This document shows positions 58,459 to 64,000 of a DNA stretch of 64,000 nt, in pieces (positions within the stretch are counted from its first letter, which is position 1; every line of letters begins with the position of its first letter). A program made the translations under genes and the position numbers. Origin of the DNA: Phanerodontia chrysosporium (Eukaryota > Basidiomycota > Agaricomycetes > Polyporales > Phanerochaetaceae); the NCBI GenBank assembly GCA_001910725.1, contig MJGA01000038.1, positions 1-64,000 on the forward strand, written 5' to 3'. Under the pieces are notes generated by a model. It was not told the DNA's origin, searched no databases, and worked only from the letters and a program-made list of their open reading frames with translations.

Positions 58459-59669
58459 GTTGTTAAGAGTGATTGTTTGTGCTGTTCTGAGGCATCCTGG
58501 TGCGATTATACCTTTTTATACCACCAGGGTACATCCACTGAGGAGGCATACATCTCGGCCGGAGATCCTTGGATGGCGTGTAAGCCAATGCTGCTGACCG
58601 ACCTCCTAACGAGAGCGGAGAAGCTGCTCCAGGGCTGGAGGCGCGGTGTTCCCGACCAGTCGTGAGTCCCGCCAGGGCCGACACGGACAATGTATTTTCG
58701 TCGTGTGCAAAGGAGAATCAGCTCCTGAACACGGTAGTAGCGATCCCTCCTGAGAAAGCGAACCAGTAAGCGAGACTCGTTACCAACACCTTCCGCCTTA
58801 CCTCACGCACTGCAGGCTAGCGCTCTCTCTCCGCCTGTGAACGGCGCGTAAGCAACGACTGCTTACGCACTTGATAACACGGTTTGCTTTCCGTCATGAG
58901 GTACTTCTAGTTTCTCGCGCGAGGCCGATAGCCTCAGGTGCTTTCGGGTCCGAAAGCATGCTACATAACATACGTGAGCAATCGTTGCGGAGGTGGATCT
59001 GTTGTATCAGACACTCACCGTCGCGTTACACAAAAGGTTTGTCTCCGTCAACACTCATGTTACCCATGTAGCAGCGTTGCAGCCTATAGTTACTTACTTC
59101 GCGTCCATAACTCCATGGTCGGACGGTAGCTACGTCCGAATAGGCTGGCGTCGACGTCCAGGCTCTCGCCGTGTACGCTGACAGTGCATAAATGTCTGGA
59201 TCCAGGAAGTCACAGCGTCTCATATCGCTGAGGGTTCCGTGTGATGCAAACCTAGACTGTATCGAGGAGGCAAGAGTCAAGAACAGACTCAAGAGCGATT
59301 CCATCGTGGCACGGGCGCTCGTACGTATACTGAGCGGCCGCAGCCCTTCGACCAGATTCGTTGGAGGTTCCTGCGGTCTTTCGCTCTCAGATCTCTGCAT
59401 AAAGCTGCACCGCAGTCAACATTTTGGCAGACTATTCAGCGCGCAGCGTACAGCAGTCCTCACCTCAACGTAGAGCGGGCCCTCCCGAGGTAACCTAGCA
59501 AACCAATCATGTTGTCACAAACTACGATATCGGTATCTAAAAGACGATTATTCCTCGGAAAGAGAGAGACAGACGGCGAGAAATGAGACTGAAGGGCAAA
59601 GAGCGCAAGCAGAATAAGTAACAGCGATCAAAATAAGCGAGCGGTCGAGTGAGATCTTGGTGGTGTGAC
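58459..59669. other. Intergenic between MDR oxidoreductase and verprolin genes
   Basis: About 1.2 kb of ordinary composition with short unrelated frames only. It includes the MDR promoter and the verprolin 3' flank. Confidence 0.5.
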
Positions 59670-61186
59670 TCAAAGCGTCCCGAGGTCAAAGTCCGAGCCT
59701 CGCTGCCTGCCACTCGGGTACTTCTTGGACGTCTTCGTGAACGGGCGCGGCGGCGGGAAGCCCATCTGCGGAAACGTGTGCGAGCCAAAGTTGGGCGGTG
59801 GTGACGGAACTGTCGATCATCCGTATGTCAATTTACCATGGCGCTGATGCAGAGCTGGTGGAAACTTACTCTTCCGCTGGGTGCCGTTCGTCGTCCCGTT
59901 GACCTTTGGCACGCCAAAGGTCGACGGCGTCCGGCTGGGCGCTGCAGACGGGGGCGCCGAGGGCGTCGAGACTGTTCTAGAGCGCGCAGGCGAAGGCCCT
60001 GGTGGGGGCGGCGGAGGGGCGGCGGGTGCCGGTGGAGGGGTAGGCGGAGCAGCTGCTGGAGGTGGCGGCGGGGGCGGAGCGGCAGGCGGAGAAGGAGTGC
60101 TGCGCGTCGGCGGAGGTGTCGCACGAGTAGGCGGGGGTGGAGGCGTCGCGTGCCGCGCCGCGGGGGACGGCCCAGGTGGCGGGGGCGGCGCCGGCTCGGC
60201 CTCTGCTACGAGCTCGCGCACGCGTTGTGGCGGCGCAGGCGCAGCGCTCGCTGGCCGTGCGGGAGGCGGGGGCGCATGCTTCCGCGCCGGAGGCGGCGGC
60301 GGGACCGCACGCCCTGAGGCACCGGGACTAGACGCAGACTGCACGATCGCAGAGACGGGCCGCGCAGGCGGCGGCGGGGGTGCTCTGCCATGTGCGCCCG
60401 GCGGAGTGGGGACCTTTCGCGCCGGGGTCGGAGGCGCAGCGGATGAGGGACGGGGCGGAGGAGCCGGGGCGGCAGAGAGCGGACGAGCAGGAGGCGGCGG
60501 GGGCACTGCACGGGCAGGAGTCGAGGGCGGCGGTGACGCGCGCTGTGGCACTGTAGGCGTGGATGGCTCGCTCCTGGGTGGTGGTGGCGGCCTACGCGGG
60601 GGAGCAGGAGGTGCCGAAGGCGGCGGCGGCGGCGCAGAGCGCGAAGGGGCGATTGGGGGCGCTCTGCTCGGAAGCGTCGGTGGCTTCGGAGCGGCATGTG
60701 TGGGTGCAGGTGGCGCAGGCGGTGCAGCAGGCGGTCTGGCGGGCGGCGGAGGTGGTCGGCTCGGGGGCGTGGGTGCTGCACTCGGCGCCGGTCGGCTAGG
60801 AGGAGCTGGCGGTGGAGGTGCTGCGGGGGCGGTGCCGTTTCGCTTTGGTATCGTCGGTGGTTTACCTAGATTGGGCGGCGGTTTCGCTATCGACTGCTGT
60901 GAGCGATGCCATTGCGACGATGATACGGTGGATACGCACCTGGGCCGCTCCCTGCGGGCTTCAGCTTCGGCATACCTCCTGCAAACAGCCCTCCCAGCTG
61001 CGGCGGACCTCCGCCGCCGCCAATGGGTGGTAGAGAGGGGGCCGACGACGCGACACCGCCGCCGACCCTGCCTCCGCCTCCTGCACCCTTCGGGGTGTCT
61101 ATTACGGGCGCGCTACGGTCATTTGTCTCGGCCTTTTTCAGCTTCTTGCCGGCCTGGATAGCCTTGAGCAGCTCTGGCGTGGCCAT
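59670..61186 (-). CDS. VRP1: Verprolin / WIP-like actin regulator
   Basis: Actin-binding, WASP-interacting scaffold of cortical patches and endocytosis. Exons 61186-60940, 60886-59870 and 59809-59670 join to 467 residues. A WH2 actin-binding motif opens the protein (MATPELLKAIQAGKKLKKAE, then NDRSAP). The middle is almost entirely proline-rich, with many PPPPPxR SH3-ligand and profilin-type runs. The C-terminus (GFPPPRPFTKTSKKYPSGR, GSDFDLGTL) matches the conserved WASP-binding end of the WIP family (PRPF...YPSG). No break was found. The antisense strand is open over much of this region only because of its biased composition. Confidence 0.9.
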
Positions 61187-61590
61187 GGCTTGAACTAAGA
61201 GATCGGCTTTTGACTGTAACGAGGGAGTTGGAAGTAGGAGGAGAGCTTGGACGATGACCGAATACTAGTTAGGCGCCTATTCATCGCCCTGGGTTTCGCC
61301 GCAGTACCCAGGACTGCGCCTCGCCACGACCCAACCCGGGCAGCGTAAAACATCTCATCACTGCACGAAAGCTCTTGTATGCAGCAGACGTCCGGAGCTG
61401 CGCTGGTCCTCAAGACGTGGATTGCAACTGGTGGAGGACACTCTACGCCTGCCCATCTGGCATTTCACAAAGATTGAGGCGCAAGAAAACAATTGATTAC
61501 GGTATGAGATGCATGAGAGAGCAAAGAAACGATTGATACAAGAGGAGAAACTCCAGTCCGACGCAAAATCCCTATGTAGTATAAATTAAA
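61187..61590. other. Intergenic: verprolin promoter and PDI 3' flank
   Basis: 404 bases with no coding signal. Confidence 0.5.
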
Positions 61591-63243
61591 TCACAGCTCG
61601 TCGTGGTGGCCGACCGGCTCCTGCGCCTCAGTCTCGGGCTCGGGCTCTGGTGTCGGTGGCGCAGCCTCCTCGCGCTTCTCGAGCGAGTTCGCAGCGTTCT
61701 CCTCGATGAAAGCGACGAGGCTCTCGAGCGTGCGGTCGCCGTCGTAGTCGATGAACTCCTTCGTGCCGGCCTTCTTGAACTTGAGTGTCGGGAAGCCAGC
61801 GATGCGGAAGGGCACTGATGGCGGGAGGTCGTTCTCCGTCGCGTCCATCTTCGCACTGTGATAGAATGAGTGTCTGGCTCAGTTCGGAGTGAGGCTGGAG
61901 ACTTACATGACCAGGCGATCCTTGACGTCAGCATAGCGGTCACCCAGCTGGTCCCAGGTCGCCTTGAGACGCTTGCAATGACCACACCAGGGCGCGTAGA
62001 ACTCGACGAAGACATCCTTGCTGTCGTCAAAGACGACCTCATCGAACTGCTTGCCAACGAGCTCAAAGACGTTCTCCTTCTGTTCCTCAGGGATCGGCTG
62101 GCTCTTGAGCGACGGCTCGATCTTGCCGTCAAGGTAGCCCTCAACGAGCGCATCAATGTCCGCGGCGTCGAGCGCCTTCGACTGGTCGTACGGGTACTTG
62201 AGCTGCTTGCCGAGGTCCTGGACGACGAACGCGGGCCACTTCGCCTCGTTGAGGTTGAGGGACTTGGCGTGGTCGCCGAACTGGATGGCATCGATCCAGA
62301 CAAAGTTGACCTTGCCCTTGTACTTGGCTGCGACCGGGCGGACGAGCTCGAGGTACTCATCCTTCTTCGCGTCAGACGGGTCGAGGAAGAGGTACGCGAG
62401 CGGCTTGCCGCTCTGCGCGTAGACCTGGTAGTTGTCCGCGTTGACCTGGTCGAGGATGGGCACAGCGAGCTCCTTGATCCAAGTCTCGAGGTCGGTAGTG
62501 GTGAGGGAGGAGATGGGGTAGGGGTACTCGGTCACGGCCTCGTCGAACTTGCGGTAGAGGATGACGGCTGGTGGCTTCACACCGGCAGCTTCGAAAACCT
62601 CCTTGTCGGTGGTCATACCGAACAGGTAGTCGTCGCGGTGCTTGTTCGCGGTCGCGTTGAACTCAGCGGCGAGTGGTGAATCCGCGGAGTCGACAAACGC
62701 AAGCGCGACAATCTTGTCTGCGACCTTGAACTCGTCGAAGGTGTCCTTGGTGATCGTGCCGACGGCGGGGAGCGATTGCCTACGTGTGGGGTAAGAATCA
62801 CGCGGAGGCAAACATGGTGTGTGAATTACTTGGTCATGTAGCTAACGATGCCCTCCGAAGAGCGAGGACCGGTGTACTGGGTGAACTCTCCATTGCGGTA
62901 TACGCGCAGAGTGCTGCACAAATCGTAAGATGGCAGAACGCGCGAAACCGTGGGCAGCTACTTACGGGTAGCCCTGAATGCCATTCTTCTGGCACAAGTC
63001 CGCCTCGTCAACGCAGTTGACCTTAGCGAGCTTGATACCCTTCTCCTTCAGAACCGTCGCAGCCTCCTCGTAGTGGGGAGCAAGGGCCTTGCAGTGCCCG
63101 CACCACGGCGCGAAGAACTCGACGAGCATGAGGGGATCGGGGTTGACAACCTCGTCAAAGGTGTCGGGGGTGAGGTCGATGACGTCGCTGGCAAGAGCGA
63201 CGGCGGCCAAGGCCAGGGCAGTGAGAGCCTTTGAGAACCGCAT
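61591..63243 (-). CDS. PDI1: Protein disulfide isomerase, ER lumen
   Basis: Catalyses disulfide formation and shuffling in the ER. Exons 63243-62966, 62913-62830, 62779-61907 and 61855-61591 join to exactly 499 residues. Signal peptide MRFSKALTALALAAVALAS; thioredoxin domain a with FFAPWCGHCKALAPHYEEA (C48, C51); inactive b and b' domains; domain a' with FVEFYAPWCGHCKRLKATWD (about C386, C389), followed by FRIAGFPTLKFKKAG. A Glu/Pro-rich acidic tail ends in the retention signal HDEL. Both CGHC active sites are complete, and length and domain order are those of classical fungal Pdi1. Confidence 0.96.
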
Positions 63244-64000
63244 TTTGACTGCTCAACGTCGGGGAGAGGCAGCAGGAGATGGGGGAAGGCAACTTTCGCG
63301 CATCCAGCGCGTTATATTCCAATATAGTGGGCGTCTAACGCATAGTACGTGTCAGTCAGGCTCGGTCTTAGTCACACCGTCGGCCAGACTTTCTTCCCAA
63401 ATCTGGGGGGCGGGGTCGGTAGTTACCATCAAAAGCTACTACATTTGGAAAGGGGAACGTCTACCAGACTTCCGGCCAGACCGCGTCTGTCCTTCCCAAG
63501 CCCTCGCGTTTCCACCGCTGCGGTTGCAGACGGGTCACGGACCAGCGAGGTGTCGCCGACAATGCGTTCTACAACCAACCATCGCCGGCGGACGGCGTCC
63601 AGATGACTTTGGCAAGTCCCGCCGCATCTTTCGGCGACAGTATCAGCTGAAGACGCTGCATACGTGGCACCCGTTCTCTGCGTGCCGCGACCATGACTGA
63701 GGCACTGCCGACGTCTGATGCTTGGATGCGGAAGGCACCATCGGGACGTCTCGGTGAGTTCTTGTCTTGCGAGGCATGCTGCAGGTTCTTGGAGCTGCAA
63801 TCTTTCACCTCGGTCCCTGGAACGACTAGTTAGCCATGCTGAGAGTGTGCTCTCCCATGCACCATGCCACGACCCTTTCATATTTCTGGGAACACAGGGT
63901 CCCCATATACAATGATGTCGTTTCGCGACCCACGAGTCGTTGATGGGTCGTAACGTTGCAGTTCACCGCAACATAGGATCATGATAGCCTCTGAGGCGTG
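63244..64000. other. Upstream region of PDI to window end
   Basis: 757 bases containing the PDI promoter. A CCAAT word (reading CCAAT on the plus strand) lies near 63319 close to AT-rich ttatattccaatata. No gene could be supported; a frame opening at 63693 is short and motif-free. Confidence 0.45.

Noticed and set aside
59881..61161. 426-codon open frame on the plus strand, Gly-rich
   Set aside because: Exactly antisense to the proline-rich verprolin exons; poly-Pro codons read as Gly codons on the other strand. No motif of its own.
1..64000. CRISPR arrays, bacterial operons or phage genes
   Set aside because: No regularly spaced direct repeats; all recognised genes are eukaryotic with spliceosomal introns.

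Overview
The window looks like nuclear DNA of a basidiomycete, most likely an Agaricomycete (Polyporales-like). The genes are GC-rich and packed with introns of about 45-80 bases that follow GT...AG, reading frames can be joined across up to 13 exons, and one gene is a DUF6535 membrane protein, a family I know only from mushroom-forming fungi. All assignments are by eye from motifs and splice signals. No database search was possible.

Layout. 0-2 kb holds copy A of a two-gene module: an NmrA-like NAD(P)-binding reductase facing a small proline-rich ORF. 3.2-3.6 kb is mitochondrial ribosomal protein uS17m. 7.5-10.8 kb holds a small hydrophilic protein, ribosomal protein eS12 and a Ski8/WDR61 WD40 protein. 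13.2-14.9 kb is an Nrg1-type C2H2 zinc-finger regulator, set between two very GC-rich gene-empty blocks (10.8-13.2 and 14.9-20.7 kb). 21.7-36.3 kb is a dense block: Rpd3-type histone deacetylase, NAT/NCS2 purine permease, Vps41 (HOPS), an F-box-like protein and the DUF6535 protein.

36.3-42.9 kb is repeat-derived. A 3.5-kb pogo/Fot1-type DNA transposon (25-bp terminal inverted repeats, TA duplication, DDE transposase with a SAP-like tail) sits inside a second inverted-repeat element with 96-bp ends. 43.0-47.6 kb holds module copies B and C, in the opposite orientation to copy A. 48.6-51.0 kb is a multi-pass membrane protein with a long Ser-rich tail. 51.7-63.2 kb holds Mgm101, an ER thioredoxin-like membrane protein, Kex1 carboxypeptidase, a zinc-type MDR oxidoreductase, verprolin/WIP and HDEL-tagged protein disulfide isomerase.

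Two points affect how the sequence should be read. First, at least nine apparent frameshifts occur and every one is the equivalent of a single missing base, including in genes expected to be essential (uS17m, Mgm101). Consensus error is therefore more likely than pseudogenisation. Second, the reductase plus small-ORF pair is present three times, always convergent, and is the best candidate here for an undescribed functional unit.
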